Source: DTU015 sp012837895
GTDB lineage: Bacteria > Bacillota > Sulfobacillia > Fermentithermobacillales > Fermentithermobacillaceae
NCBI GenBank assembly: GCA_050952085.1
Contig: JBMNKH010000001.1
Coordinates: 62,001 to 126,000 of the forward strand
Length of the DNA stretch: 64,000 nt
Direction: 5' to 3'
Positions 41,344-49,851 of this stretch are shown one piece after another. A model generated the notes under the pieces. The model searched no databases. It was not told the origin of the DNA and saw nothing but the letters and a program-made list of their open reading frames with translations. The translations under genes and the position numbers were made by a program. Numbering within the stretch: the stretch's first letter is position 1; every line of letters begins with the position of its first letter.

Positions 41344-42558
41344 CTATCTCCACTGTCCCTGTGTTCCTGGCTGGTTTTGTATCCAACTTGGCTGCCCGCC
41401 CCATCGTGTCCATTGTGCCAGGCTGCTAGGGCCCATGCCGCTCTGGCCCTCACCTGCCTGGGTGCCGGTCCACTGTGGGGTCTGGCTGTAAGTTGGTTGC
41501 CACCCTGTGCCTGTTCCGCTTTGTATCCAACTTGGCTGCCCGCCCCACGATGCCCATTGACCCAAACTGCTGGGACCCATGCCGCTCTGGCCTTCGCCGC
41601 GCTGGGTGCCGGTCCACTGGGGGGTCTGGCTGTAAGTTGGCTGCCACCCTGTTCCTATTCCGCTTTGCATCCAGCTGGGCTGCCCGCCCCACGATGCCCA
41701 TTGACCCAGACTGCTGGGACCCATGCCACTTTGGCCTTCGCCGCGCTGGGTGCCGGTCCATTGTGGGCTCTGGCTGTAAGTTGGTTGCCACCCTGTGCCT
41801 GTTTGGAATGACTGGGACGGTGACACCAGGCTTGTGCCATAGCCACCGTATACAGGCCTTTGGCTCAAGGAAGATACACCCTGGCTGCCGTAAACGCTAT
41901 GAAGTGTTCCCGGGCCGCTTTGCATCCAGCTTGGCTGCCCGCCCCACGATGCCCCTTGGGCGAGGCTGCTAGGGCCCATGCCGCTCTGGCCTTCACCACG
42001 CTGGGTGCCGGTCCACTGGGGGGTCTGGCTGTAAGTCGGTTGCCAGCCCGTTCCCGTTTGAAATGACTGGGTTCTCATTTGGGATTGCTGGCCTATGTTT
42101 GTCTGGAATCCCTGGGACTGGGGCTGAGAATGCCACCCGCTTGGCTGTGACTGCCATCCGCCGCCGGGCAGGTTTGATGAACTTCCATGGGAATAGACGT
42201 CAGGATTACCCATCATTTTGCTTTTTCCTCCTAGATCAGACATTTCCCCGGCAATGGACGAGAGAACCTGTCTTGATTCCTGCGCTGCATTTCTCAAGTC
42301 ATTGACAGATTGGGGATCAGCTTGCCTGGGTTTGTACCAACCTTTTGAATTGAGGTAGTCGAAGACTTGCTTAGCTTGGGATTGGGTTTCATTATGCATC
42401 CGCTGGAAAGTGTTCCTAATGTTCGGATCAGTTGATTCCAAAACCGCAGGGGCGTAATAGTAGTTTGATATGTACTTCTGGCTCGTCAGGATATCTTCTG
42501 CGATTTCCCTGTCAGTGAGCGTACCAGGCTTGGAGCCTGCTCCTAAGGTGTGAGACAT
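41344..42558 (-). CDS. Coat-F-type spore coat protein with Trp/Gln/Gly repeats
   Basis: Residues 12-85 (TLTDREIAEDILTSQKYISNYYYAPAVL...) match the spore coat protein F (CotF) helical domain. The remainder is low-complexity sequence rich in Gly, Gln, Ser and Trp. Four copies of a 48-residue unit beginning GTGWQPTYSQ start at residues 169, 254, 302 and 350; the last three are contiguous, and a unique 37-residue insert follows copy 1. Each unit also has QWTGTQ, GEGQSGMGPSSL and WGGQPSW. The ATG follows AAGGAGGAGG. A structural role in the spore coat is inferred from the N-terminal domain and the neighbours. Confidence 0.83.
   Translation of the reverse strand: MSHTLGAGSKPGTLTDREIAEDILTSQKYISNYYYAPAVLESTDPNIRNTFQRMHNETQSQAKQVFDYLNSKGWYKPRQADPQSVNDLRNAAQESRQVLSSIAGEMSDLGGKSKMMGNPDVYSHGSSSNLPGGGWQSQPSGWHSQPQSQGFQTNIGQQSQMRTQSFQTGTGWQPTYSQTPQWTGTQRGEGQSGMGPSSLAQGASWGGQPSWMQSGPGTLHSVYGSQGVSSLSQRPVYGGYGTSLVSPSQSFQTGTGWQPTYSQSPQWTGTQRGEGQSGMGPSSLGQWASWGGQPSWMQSGIGTGWQPTYSQTPQWTGTQRGEGQSGMGPSSLGQWASWGGQPSWIQSGTGTGWQPTYSQTPQWTGTQAGEGQSGMGPSSLAQWTRWGGQPSWIQNQPGTQGQWR
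41368..42054 (-). repeat. 144-bp tandem repeats inside the coat protein gene
   Basis: Four copies of a 144-base in-frame unit encode the 48-residue repeat. Copies 2-4 (41368-41799) are contiguous; copy 1 is separated by about 111 bases of non-repeated coding DNA. The copies are nearly identical in DNA, which suggests recent duplication and possible length variation between strains. Confidence 0.9.
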
Positions 42559-42577
42559 GCAATCCTCCTCCTTTGGG

Positions 42578-42760
42578 TTAGCTTATGTGTCCGATAAGCA
42601 TATCAACGTGCTGCTGGCAACTTCTTTGCATTTCCAGGACAAGTTTGCGTAGTTCAGGGTCCTGAACTTGGTTGAGGTAGTTGGCCAGTTTTTGGCACAT
42701 CAAAGTCTCGCCTTTGATAGATTCAGCAAGGTACCAGCTTTCTGTCTGAGTGAGCGCCAA
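42578..42760 (-). CDS. Small helical protein, probably spore-associated
   Basis: This 60-residue protein is predicted almost entirely helical (ESWYLAESIKGETLMCQKLANYL, then DPELRKLVLEMQRSCQQHVDMLIGHI). It resembles the short coat-F/ferritin-like helical-bundle proteins found beside coat genes in Clostridia, but I cannot name the family with certainty. The TTG start has GGGGGTG eight bases upstream. It lies 20 bases before the CotF-type gene and probably shares its transcript. Its start is about 75 bases after ypeB. Confidence 0.72.
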   Translation of the reverse strand: MALTQTESWYLAESIKGETLMCQKLANYLNQVQDPELRKLVLEMQRSCQQHVDMLIGHIS

Positions 42761-42833
42761 TCAGCAGTCACCCCCTTTCACGCATCAAAATTAGGATTCC
42801 TCCGGAAAGCTTCCCGTATTCTTTCCAGGCACT

Positions 42834-44219
42834 TTACATTGTGAGAGACCCGGATTCATCGATTACCATTTGAAGCACCATTTCTTCTTCCCCAGTCATG
42901 GCATTGATGTATATGAGGTAAGTATCTGTCTGGTGTGTGACCCTGAATTCCCACGCCATGACAGCCCTTCCTGAAACCAAAGGAATAACCGTCAACCTTG
43001 GCTCTCCTTCCCTCACAAGTTCAGGGTTGAGGGTTGCCCCGGCTTCCTTGGCAGAAACCAAAGGGGGCTTGAGCTGTTTAGATACATCATTTGTGAGGTA
43101 AGCCATGGCATCATAGCTGATGATATCGCCGGTATCCAAGGCAACTTCTACCTTGACCATTTCCGGATAAAGCACTACCTGGACAGGTCTTGAATCTGCG
43201 GTAACAGACCCGGTCCCGGCAAAGGTGAACACTACCCTGTCGCCGTGGGTTTCAGGTTTGCGCCACCCAGTCTCAATCAGCGTATCCAAACCCAGCTTAT
43301 CCAGAAATGATGTTGCAGCTTGCCTGGCAGCGTCTACATCAAGCTGCGGGTTTGACAGTTTCTTATGGTCAACCGCCCACAATACCGCACCTCCTGCCCT
43401 GGCAACTGCAACCGACACTTCACTCCCGCCGTTCCTTGTCCCGGTTACCAGAAAAGCAGGCACAACACCCTCAAGGTTGTCAACCTGGACATTCGTGTAG
43501 TTCTCTCCCTGGTTCATGAAGTCTATGGCTATCCTCTCCGCCTCATCCTGTGAGATTTCCGGTCCAGGATTGGCAAGGGGCTTTGATTCGAGCGCCCTAT
43601 CTGAAAAGGGGCCGTCATATGCAGGTGAGGGTACGCTTTGTACAAGGCTGTCAATTTCCGAGAATCCCCTGAACCATGCATCGTCGTTCGAAGGAAGCGG
43701 GGCGGCCAATCTTAGAGATAACAGCCCTGCCTGTGAACCTCCGCCTCTGAAAGCACTGGCTCCTGTTTCTGCAAGTGCCCTGACCAGATCTTTTACCCCA
43801 GTTTCGCAGGTAGCAAGAACCTCCCACTCTGACGGGGTCACTGTATCGCCCCTTGCAAGCTTCTGGGACAACACCATGCAGTAATCCCCTACTTGTGCAA
43901 CGAACTTCTGCATAGCTGAGAGGTCTACCGTGGTCATTCCCATCACAGATATGTTCTCCTGGGCTCCCTGGGAATGGGACCAGCAAGCAGTTAAGAAAGC
44001 ACTGCGCTGGGCAGGCGTGGACGAAGCTCGTGCCTTGGCAAGGTTCCCTTCCATGTTTTCTACGTGGGACAGCAAATTGAAGAATGCCCGTTGCCTGGCC
44101 ACCTCACCCAGGATTTTGAGCTGCTGGACCTGCCGGTACTGGACTATGCCGAAAATAATGGCTGCAACAGCAATTGCAGCAGTGATCCAGAGTGCAGTTC
44201 TTTCCCGTCTTAAATTCAT
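42834..44219 (-). CDS. ypeB: Germination protein YpeB
   Basis: YpeB is needed to place and stabilise the cortex-lytic enzyme SleB in spores. The 461-residue protein has an N-terminal membrane anchor (about 9-28), a helical YpeB domain (about 35-180, including RQRAFFNLLSHVENMEGNLAKA) and PepSY-type domains in the C-terminal half (SQDEAERIAIDFM; VSAKEAGATLNPEL). It directly follows sleB, which is the conserved pair. Confidence 0.93.
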   Translation of the reverse strand: MNLRRERTALWITAAIAVAAIIFGIVQYRQVQQLKILGEVARQRAFFNLLSHVENMEGNLAKARASSTPAQRSAFLTACWSHSQGAQENISVMGMTTVDLSAMQKFVAQVGDYCMVLSQKLARGDTVTPSEWEVLATCETGVKDLVRALAETGASAFRGGGSQAGLLSLRLAAPLPSNDDAWFRGFSEIDSLVQSVPSPAYDGPFSDRALESKPLANPGPEISQDEAERIAIDFMNQGENYTNVQVDNLEGVVPAFLVTGTRNGGSEVSVAVARAGGAVLWAVDHKKLSNPQLDVDAARQAATSFLDKLGLDTLIETGWRKPETHGDRVVFTFAGTGSVTADSRPVQVVLYPEMVKVEVALDTGDIISYDAMAYLTNDVSKQLKPPLVSAKEAGATLNPELVREGEPRLTVIPLVSGRAVMAWEFRVTHQTDTYLIYINAMTGEEEMVLQMVIDESGSLTM

Positions 44220-44240
44220 GAATAATCACCCTCCGTGAAG

Positions 44241-44729
44241 CTAGCGGCCGAAAACGTGAGACCCGATTTGAACGATAATGGAACGCGTCCATATCCACGG
44301 ACTGACGGGTTTTGACGGATTCCAGAAAAAAAGCGCCCCGTAAGTCGGATCCCACCCGTTGAGTGCAAGTTCAGCAGCCCGGATGTTCTCTGCAGTGGGC
44401 TCCCTGGTCCATATAAGCCCGTTTTCCACAGACTCAAACGCCCAGGGGTCATACACCGCCCCGGCTACTGTATTGGGGAATTCAGGACTCCTTACCCGGT
44501 TGAGGATTACTGCGCCCACAGCTACCTGGCCGGCAAGAGGTTCGCCTGTGGCCTCACCCATAATAAGCCTGGCGATAAGGTGTACCTCATCCAACCAGCT
44601 TTGAGGTGCAGCAAGCGCCCATTCCGGAGCAGCCACGCAATGGGGAATATCCGCTTTGAGAAACACACTGCAAAATATGAGCAGAGCGGCTACAACCGCC
44701 AAGGAGAGTACTTTTCGTGACATAGACAT
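44241..44729 (-). CDS. sleB: Spore cortex-lytic enzyme SleB (short form)
   Basis: SleB is a lytic transglycosylase that degrades cortex peptidoglycan at germination. The 162-residue protein has a signal peptide (about 1-38) and the Hydrolase_2 domain with LIARLIMGEATGEPLAGQVAVGAVILNRV, whose GEA glutamate is catalytic, and FFWNPSKPVSPW near the end. The N-terminal peptidoglycan-binding domain of Bacillus SleB is missing, so this is the short catalytic-only form. It lies upstream of ypeB. Confidence 0.9.
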   Translation of the reverse strand: MSMSRKVLSLAVVAALLIFCSVFLKADIPHCVAAPEWALAAPQSWLDEVHLIARLIMGEATGEPLAGQVAVGAVILNRVRSPEFPNTVAGAVYDPWAFESVENGLIWTREPTAENIRAAELALNGWDPTYGALFFWNPSKPVSPWIWTRSIIVQIGSHVFGR

Positions 44730-44740
44730 CCCTTCCCAGT

Positions 44741-44771
44741 GAACTCTTGATTTTTCTTAGAATTCCTGAAA
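44741..44771 (-). promoter_or_regulatory. Possible sigma-G promoter of sleB-ypeB
   Basis: On the minus strand the perfect sigma-G -35 TGAATA lies about 60 bases before sleB. About 19 bases later comes AATTCTA, which matches CATACTA at five of seven positions. The spacing is one base longer than usual, so this is tentative. Confidence 0.3.
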
Positions 44772-44804
44772 AGGCAGTGGAATTATTCACAGAAGCAAGG
44801 CTTA

Positions 44805-45809
44805 CTAATTCCCCTGGTACAAAGCAATATTCCGGTTATGTTCTTCAAGGGTGCGGGAAAACGCGTGGGTCCCATCGTTCTTGGAAACAAAATAGAGGTA
44901 ATCAACATCCGCAGGATTCAAGACCGCCTCTAATGAGGACTTCCCGAAGTTGGATATAGGCCCTGGAGGAAGTCCAGGATACATGTAGGTGTTATAAGGA
45001 GAGTCAATATCCAGTTCTTTCAGTAACAAGGTGCCGCCTGACCTACCCAGCGCATAAAGCACAGTCGGACAGGCGCCTAGTTTCATTCCGATTCTAATCC
45101 TGTTCAAGAACACAGCTGCAATCACAGGCCGTTCTTCGGGCACCATAGCTTCTTTCTCAACAAGCGCAGCCAGAGTTGACACCTGGTGCACAGTCAACCC
45201 CATTTGGCTGGCCTTGTCCTTAACTTCCTCTGTAAACACCTGGGAAAACCGGGCAAGCATCATGGCGATAAGCTGTTCTTCGGACATGCCCTTAGACACA
45301 TTGTATGTATCCGGAAATAAATAGCCTTCGACAGGATACAACGTATCCGCCAGTTCTTCGGGTTCTGCAAAAGCAGCTACCAATTCAGGATTCTTAGCCA
45401 GTTCCAAGAATCTTCCTTTCTTTCCAAAACCCTTTTCCTCGATAAGCGCAGCTATGTCTTCAACCCGGAGCCCTTCCCTAATGGTAATGGGATAATGCAC
45501 GACCTTGCCTTCTACAAGTGCGGATATGGCATCCCATACGAAAAGCCCAGGTTCAAAATTAAACTCGCCCGCCTGCATTTTGCCATCGGCTTTGAGTACC
45601 TTGGAAGCAAGCCGGAACAAGAACGGGCTTCTGATTACCCCTGCCTGGTGTAGCGCATCTGCAATATCCCGGGAAGAAGCACCCGGCTCGATGACCACAG
45701 TCACAGGAGGAGAATCCACAGGAAGCGGACATGAACTCAAATGTATTACAGCGGCAAAGCAAAACACAAGCAGCAACCCGAGCGCAATGAGTCTAATCAC
45801 TAACCTCAA
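44805..45809 (-). CDS. mltG: Endolytic murein transglycosylase MltG
   Basis: MltG cleaves nascent glycan strands and limits their length. The 334-residue protein has an N-terminal hydrophobic segment (about 4-22), a LysM-like region (VVIEPGASSRDIADALHQAGVI) and the YceG catalytic domain with STLAALVEKEAMVPEERPVIAAVFLNRI, containing the catalytic glutamate. ACPTVLYALG and YNTYMYPGLPPGPISNPG-like (SNFG here) also match. The segment HLSSC near residue 24 resembles a lipobox, so the anchor could be a lipid instead of a helix. It follows ruvX-DUF1292. Confidence 0.93.
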   Translation of the reverse strand: MRLVIRLIALGLLLVFCFAAVIHLSSCPLPVDSPPVTVVIEPGASSRDIADALHQAGVIRSPFLFRLASKVLKADGKMQAGEFNFEPGLFVWDAISALVEGKVVHYPITIREGLRVEDIAALIEEKGFGKKGRFLELAKNPELVAAFAEPEELADTLYPVEGYLFPDTYNVSKGMSEEQLIAMMLARFSQVFTEEVKDKASQMGLTVHQVSTLAALVEKEAMVPEERPVIAAVFLNRIRIGMKLGACPTVLYALGRSGGTLLLKELDIDSPYNTYMYPGLPPGPISNFGKSSLEAVLNPADVDYLYFVSKNDGTHAFSRTLEEHNRNIALYQGN

Positions 45810-45848
45810 TCCGTGCCCGCTCCCTCCGGCTCTCTTACGCCTTATCTT

Positions 45849-46670
45849 TCAAATCCCGGGCTCCTCGTCATCGTCTGGGTAATCTTCTACTTCAATGTCA
45901 TCTTCAAGATCAAGTTCGCCCAGGGCCCCGATTACCTCTTCCCATTCTTCTTCATCATCTATAGTGCACAGGGTAACTTCATCGTCACCCAGCTGTTCTA
46001 CGCGCAGGATTACGATCTCCGGTTCCTCATCGTCGTCTTTTACCGGCATAAGCACAATGTATTGCCTGTCTTGCACAAACAGATCATCCAAGAGAAGTCT
46101 GAATTGCTCTTCGTTCCCTTCCTCGTCGGACAACACTATCACATCATCATAGGCCTGCTCTTCGTCAAAGTTTCCATTCTTCCTGCCGTTTCGGTTGTTC
46201 ACGTTCTCACTGCCTTTCGGATCCCGTGGCGTGTTTGACACACTACGAAGATAGTTTTCGAGAATCAGCACCGAGGCCGCCTCATCAATCGACAACCGGC
46301 GCCTCCGTCTTGACATCCCCAAGCCTATCATTTCCCGTTCAGCTTGTGAAGTAGTTAATCTCTCATCCCAAAGCACAACCGGTAAGCCGCTTCTTGCCTC
46401 CAGTTTGCGGCCAAAATTCAGTGATCTCCTGGCTGATTCACCCAAGCTTCCATCCATATTCTTGGGGACGCCTACCACAAAACCCGCAGCATTGTGGGCG
46501 GCGGCAATCTTCATTACCTCTTCAATGACTTGCTGCAGGTTGGTGTAAGGTATGGTGACTAGGGGGTGGGCATAAGAGCCCAGTTCATCACTTATTGATA
46601 CCCCTACACGTTTCAGCCCCAAATCTATCCCTATGAGCCGCCCTCTGGGAGCATTGTCCTCTGACTTCAG
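45849..46670 (-). CDS. ruvX: RuvX (YqgF) fused to a DUF1292 (YrzB) domain
   Basis: Residues about 12-145 form the RuvX/YqgF RNase H-like nuclease domain (GIDLGLKRVGVS, VVGVPKNMDGSLGESARR, LWDERLTTSQAE, SIDEAASVLILENYL). After a polar linker, residues about 170-260 form a very acidic DUF1292 domain (DVIVLSDEEGNEEQFRLLLDDLF, PEIVILRVEQLGDDE). In most Firmicutes these are neighbouring genes (yrrK and yrzB). The only ATG/GTG/TTG start (TTG at 46622) would remove the GID segment with the catalytic Asp. Upstream the frame is open only back to a TGA, and a CTG at 46670 has AAGGCGGTG seven bases before it. I therefore annotate a CTG start. Confidence 0.8.
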   Translation of the reverse strand: MKSEDNAPRGRLIGIDLGLKRVGVSISDELGSYAHPLVTIPYTNLQQVIEEVMKIAAAHNAAGFVVGVPKNMDGSLGESARRSLNFGRKLEARSGLPVVLWDERLTTSQAEREMIGLGMSRRRRRLSIDEAASVLILENYLRSVSNTPRDPKGSENVNNRNGRKNGNFDEEQAYDDVIVLSDEEGNEEQFRLLLDDLFVQDRQYIVLMPVKDDDEEPEIVILRVEQLGDDEVTLCTIDDEEEWEEVIGALGELDLEDDIEVEDYPDDDEEPGI

Positions 46671-46692
46671 TTTACTTCACCGCCTTACCGGT

Positions 46693-47643
46693 TCAGACAA
46701 CTTTGAGACAGAAGTACGGACAGACCCTTGCACAGTACCCGCACAACATGCACTTGGACAGGTCTACCCTAGCTTGGCCTCCAGTCACTGAAATTGCACC
46801 GAACCCGCATTTTTCTTCACACTTGCCGCACCCTTGACACCAGGGTTCCACCACCAAGCGCTTGGGACTGGCCCTGATAACTGCTTCCAAGTTTTCCGCT
46901 TTCTCAGGCGTAATATCGCTACACAGAACCCCGCATGCGAAGTCGAGTTCAGCCTTGTTTTTCACTCCCACGCACACACTGTCCTTGTAGGGAAAGTCCC
47001 TGGTGTAGCATAGGGCCTCATAACTCTTGCGGAACAGATGGCCCCCTCCCAGCGCTTTCATGAGATATACTCCTTTCCCCATGTAACGCGCAAACGCCAG
47101 GGCTTCCTCCATATCTTGCCTCGAACCATCGGCAATGCCAATCCCGTCAATGTTAAGGATGGCGAGAATAACATCAACTTCAGGCAAAAGGGCAGCAGAT
47201 CTTACACAAGCTACATAATGTGTGGAAACGGACACAGCGTCAATCAAACCTTTTTCACGGGACTCTGCAAGATATTCAAGAGCTTGCATGTGCCCCTTGA
47301 GGGTGAGTCCCGATTCTTGCTCATGCAAGCCGAAGATCTCAATCTTGTCCCTGTTCATTTCACGCCGTGCCGTTTCCAAGCTGGCCTTCATCTCATCCCT
47401 GGAAGCAGCATAACTCCTTGAAGATATTACGACGCCGGACTTGTCTTTCAGGCATCTAAGTTGCCGGTATACCCCGTACAACTCGCTGGTATCGAAAAAG
47501 TTTACCCCTTTCGAAACGGCGTAATCGATCAGTTCCCGGCTCTCTTCATCTGAAAGGTTATACTGGGCCGGGCCTAGCACCAAACAACCCATGCAAAGGA
47601 CTGATACCTTGAGCCCCGTTGCTCCCAGTATCGAGTACTTCAT
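46693..47643 (-). CDS. Aldo/keto reductase with C-terminal two-cluster ferredoxin domain
   Basis: An AKR-fold oxidoreductase of 316 residues. The N-terminal beta-barrel part (MKYSILGATGLKVSVLCMGC; GVNFFDTSELYG) has the catalytic Asp and Tyr. The C-terminal 50 residues carry two CxxCxxC motifs, CQGCGKCEEKC and CMLCGYCARVC, for two [4Fe-4S] clusters. This architecture is found in anaerobes and may couple carbonyl reduction to ferredoxin. The substrate is unknown. It lies between FBP aldolase/phosphatase and ruvX, with a paralogue at 57466-58422. Confidence 0.88.
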   Translation of the reverse strand: MKYSILGATGLKVSVLCMGCLVLGPAQYNLSDEESRELIDYAVSKGVNFFDTSELYGVYRQLRCLKDKSGVVISSRSYAASRDEMKASLETARREMNRDKIEIFGLHEQESGLTLKGHMQALEYLAESREKGLIDAVSVSTHYVACVRSAALLPEVDVILAILNIDGIGIADGSRQDMEEALAFARYMGKGVYLMKALGGGHLFRKSYEALCYTRDFPYKDSVCVGVKNKAELDFACGVLCSDITPEKAENLEAVIRASPKRLVVEPWCQGCGKCEEKCGFGAISVTGGQARVDLSKCMLCGYCARVCPYFCLKVV

Positions 47644-47697
47644 CTATATCACATCCGGCTGCCGTAGTATCATGTGCTTGGCTGCAAGAACGGCCCG

Positions 47698-48795
47698 CTA
47701 CTCTATGGGTTCGAATCTCTCTGACAGTTTTTCCATAACCTCCGGCATGGTAGTGTATTCAAGTTCATCAAGCCCTAGCCTGTGAGGCTCAAAGGGGCCG
47801 AGGGACCGCATGTAATCTGCTATTTCATTTGCCTTGCGTCTCGCGAGGTCGAATGCAGGATCTGCGAAGAAGTCCTGGGGCCCCACAAGTTTGCCATGGC
47901 ACAACTGGAATCCCAATGCCACAACTCTCGGCGGCCCGTCAAACCTTGTGGGAGTGCTCTGCTTTACGCTGCATGGCATAAGCGGTCCGTAATGGGAACC
48001 CCGCATCCAGCCTGCGACCAGATGGGGCCTGGCAAATGGCTCCAAGACCTCTCCCACTGCAGGCATACCGCTTTGGCACCTTACTATACACACAGGGTCA
48101 TCCTTCCCCACATACCGGCCTGCCATCAGGTTCAACCGCTGGGTTGAAGATACTGCAGCTATGTCGTTGAGGGTTCTGGAATACACCGCTTTTATGCCAT
48201 ACCGCCCCATTGCGCCTATGAACACAAGCATGTCATACAGTTCCTCAGGACAGCGAAACACGATTCTCTTGTGTTCAATCAGGTCATGTACCTCGAAGTC
48301 AAACCCCACGTGCATCTTGGGATCTATAACCAGGCCAGCGGTGTTGAACGGATCTGCGAAAATCTTGTAAAGAGGCAAATTCCAGGCTCCCGGTTCAGTC
48401 TTATCAGCCAGGAACACTACCACTGGCTCCGAAGGTCTTTCCTCAAATTCCATTTCTGCAATCCCAGGACCCATACCCTTGATATTGCCTGAGAAGGAGT
48501 CTGCCAAAAGGTCTTGGCCTGCGCCGTAAAGCTTGAGTTTGCGGGCAGTTTGAGTAGCTTCCATAAACGTGTCCCAAGCCAGTTCGTGAATTGCTGCGTT
48601 ATCTGTGCCCTGTTCATGGGTAAGGATCAGCACCATATCATCGCCTACATGGGTAACCAGGCAGTCAATAAGGAGCGATTCACTTTTGCGGGCTAGGAAC
48701 TGTTCGGCAGTTTCCATTAGTTCAGGATGGACACACGAGTGCCCAACATAACTCCCCACATCTGCTTTGATTACAGAAAGGGTCACTTTAGACAT
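47698..48795 (-). CDS. fbp: Fructose-1,6-bisphosphate aldolase/phosphatase (archaeal type)
   Basis: This bifunctional enzyme condenses triose phosphates and dephosphorylates the product, driving gluconeogenesis in one direction. It belongs to the FBPA/P (class V FBPase) family of Archaea and deep-branching or thermophilic bacteria. Diagnostic segments are VTLSVIKADVGSYVGHS, LITHVGDDMVLILTH-like (LVTHVGDDMVLILTH), KLYGAGQDLLADSFSGNIKGMGPG, FADKTEPGAWNLPLYK-like and GFDFEVHDL. The length, 365 residues, is standard. GGAGGGATATTA precedes the ATG. The gene forms a group with rhomboid and an aldo/keto reductase. Confidence 0.93.
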   Translation of the reverse strand: MSKVTLSVIKADVGSYVGHSCVHPELMETAEQFLARKSESLLIDCLVTHVGDDMVLILTHEQGTDNAAIHELAWDTFMEATQTARKLKLYGAGQDLLADSFSGNIKGMGPGIAEMEFEERPSEPVVVFLADKTEPGAWNLPLYKIFADPFNTAGLVIDPKMHVGFDFEVHDLIEHKRIVFRCPEELYDMLVFIGAMGRYGIKAVYSRTLNDIAAVSSTQRLNLMAGRYVGKDDPVCIVRCQSGMPAVGEVLEPFARPHLVAGWMRGSHYGPLMPCSVKQSTPTRFDGPPRVVALGFQLCHGKLVGPQDFFADPAFDLARRKANEIADYMRSLGPFEPHRLGLDELEYTTMPEVMEKLSERFEPIE

Positions 48796-48965
48796 TAATA
48801 TCCCTCCGGTAGATGATGCGAGATAATTCGTTTATTAGCCTTTCAAGGCCGATATTCCTGCATAAAAGATTAATTGTGCGCCTGAAATTGTGTAACAAGC
48901 TTACGCTCAGGTGCCGGGACCGGCCTTTTGTCGCCCTTCCCGGGAAAACTGACCGGCATGACGAC

Positions 48966-48995
48966 CCGGCCTTACTCCAATTAAGTGAGGGCCGG
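48966..48995 (-). terminator. Hairpin between rhomboid and FBPA/P genes
   Basis: CCGGCC and GGCCGG enclose a further six-pair stem with one mismatch, giving a long imperfect hairpin just after the rhomboid stop. There is no T-run, so termination is uncertain. The rest of the 200-base gap is AT-richer and probably holds the FBPA/P promoter, which I could not place. Confidence 0.4.
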
Positions 48996-48998
48996 TTC

Positions 48999-49685
48999 TT
49001 AGCTCAGCCTTTGTCTTGGCCGCCACATAACAGACAACAGGATCCCAACGACAAATCCGCCTATGTGTGCCCACCAAGCTACACCGCCTTGAGCTTGAAC
49101 CCCCAGAGATGCTACCCCTGAAAGCAGGTTTGTGAAAAACCAGAGGAAGAGGAACACTATCGAAGGTACTTCAACCACAGGCAGGAACACCCCTACAGGA
49201 ATTAATGCCAGCACTCTTGAGCGGGGGAAATTGACGAAATAGGCTCCGAGCACCCCTGCAACTGCACCACTAGCGCCAACTGTAGGAACCAGTGACCTGG
49301 GATTTGAAAGGATATGGGCAATTGAAGCAGCCACGCCGCAGAAAATGTAGAAAACCAGGTACCTGCCATGCCCCAAGAGGTCTTCAACGTTATCCCCAAA
49401 AATGAAAAGGTAAAACATGTTACCTATAAGGTGGACCCAGCCCACATGTATGAAGAGGGAAGTAAACAACCCGACCATACCGGACGTCTGTGCGACTACT
49501 CCAGGAGGGTATCTCATAGGGTTAGTGATAACACCTGGGACAATTCCCCATTTCACTATGAAAGCCTGGAGTGCAGGTTCTGAAAAGGTCAATTGGAACG
49601 CGAAAACCAATATGTTCAACAGAATCATGATCCAGTTCACAAACGGCCGTCTATGGGACCTTTGAGTATCTCTTATGGGTATCAT
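48999..49685 (-). CDS. Rhomboid family intramembrane serine protease
   Basis: A six-helix rhomboid protease of 228 residues. HVGWVHLIGNMFYLFIFGDNVEDLLGHGRYLVFY is the conserved L1/TM2 region. The catalytic Ser lies in TVGASGAVAGVLGAYFV and the catalytic His in VAWWAHIGGFVVGILL. No extra cytoplasmic domain is present. AAGAAGGGATG precedes the ATG. The substrate is unknown. Confidence 0.93.
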   Translation of the reverse strand: MIPIRDTQRSHRRPFVNWIMILLNILVFAFQLTFSEPALQAFIVKWGIVPGVITNPMRYPPGVVAQTSGMVGLFTSLFIHVGWVHLIGNMFYLFIFGDNVEDLLGHGRYLVFYIFCGVAASIAHILSNPRSLVPTVGASGAVAGVLGAYFVNFPRSRVLALIPVGVFLPVVEVPSIVFLFLWFFTNLLSGVASLGVQAQGGVAWWAHIGGFVVGILLSVMWRPRQRLS

Positions 49686-49851
49686 GCAGCATCCCTTCTT
49701 AGTAAAGAAGTATCCTACTGTCGAACGAATCCTGTTTTAGTTTGCTCATTACCGCAGTCATAATCGCAGCGCAGCCTGACTTGGTGAAAAAGACATGAGC
49801 GTTGCAGTTGAGGCTAGACGGCAGGAATTACGGGAAAATCGCGCTTGCACC

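Noticed and set aside
41377..42066. Long plus-strand open frames over the coat gene repeats
   Set aside because: They are antisense to the repeated coat gene and owe their length to the in-frame 144-base repeat.
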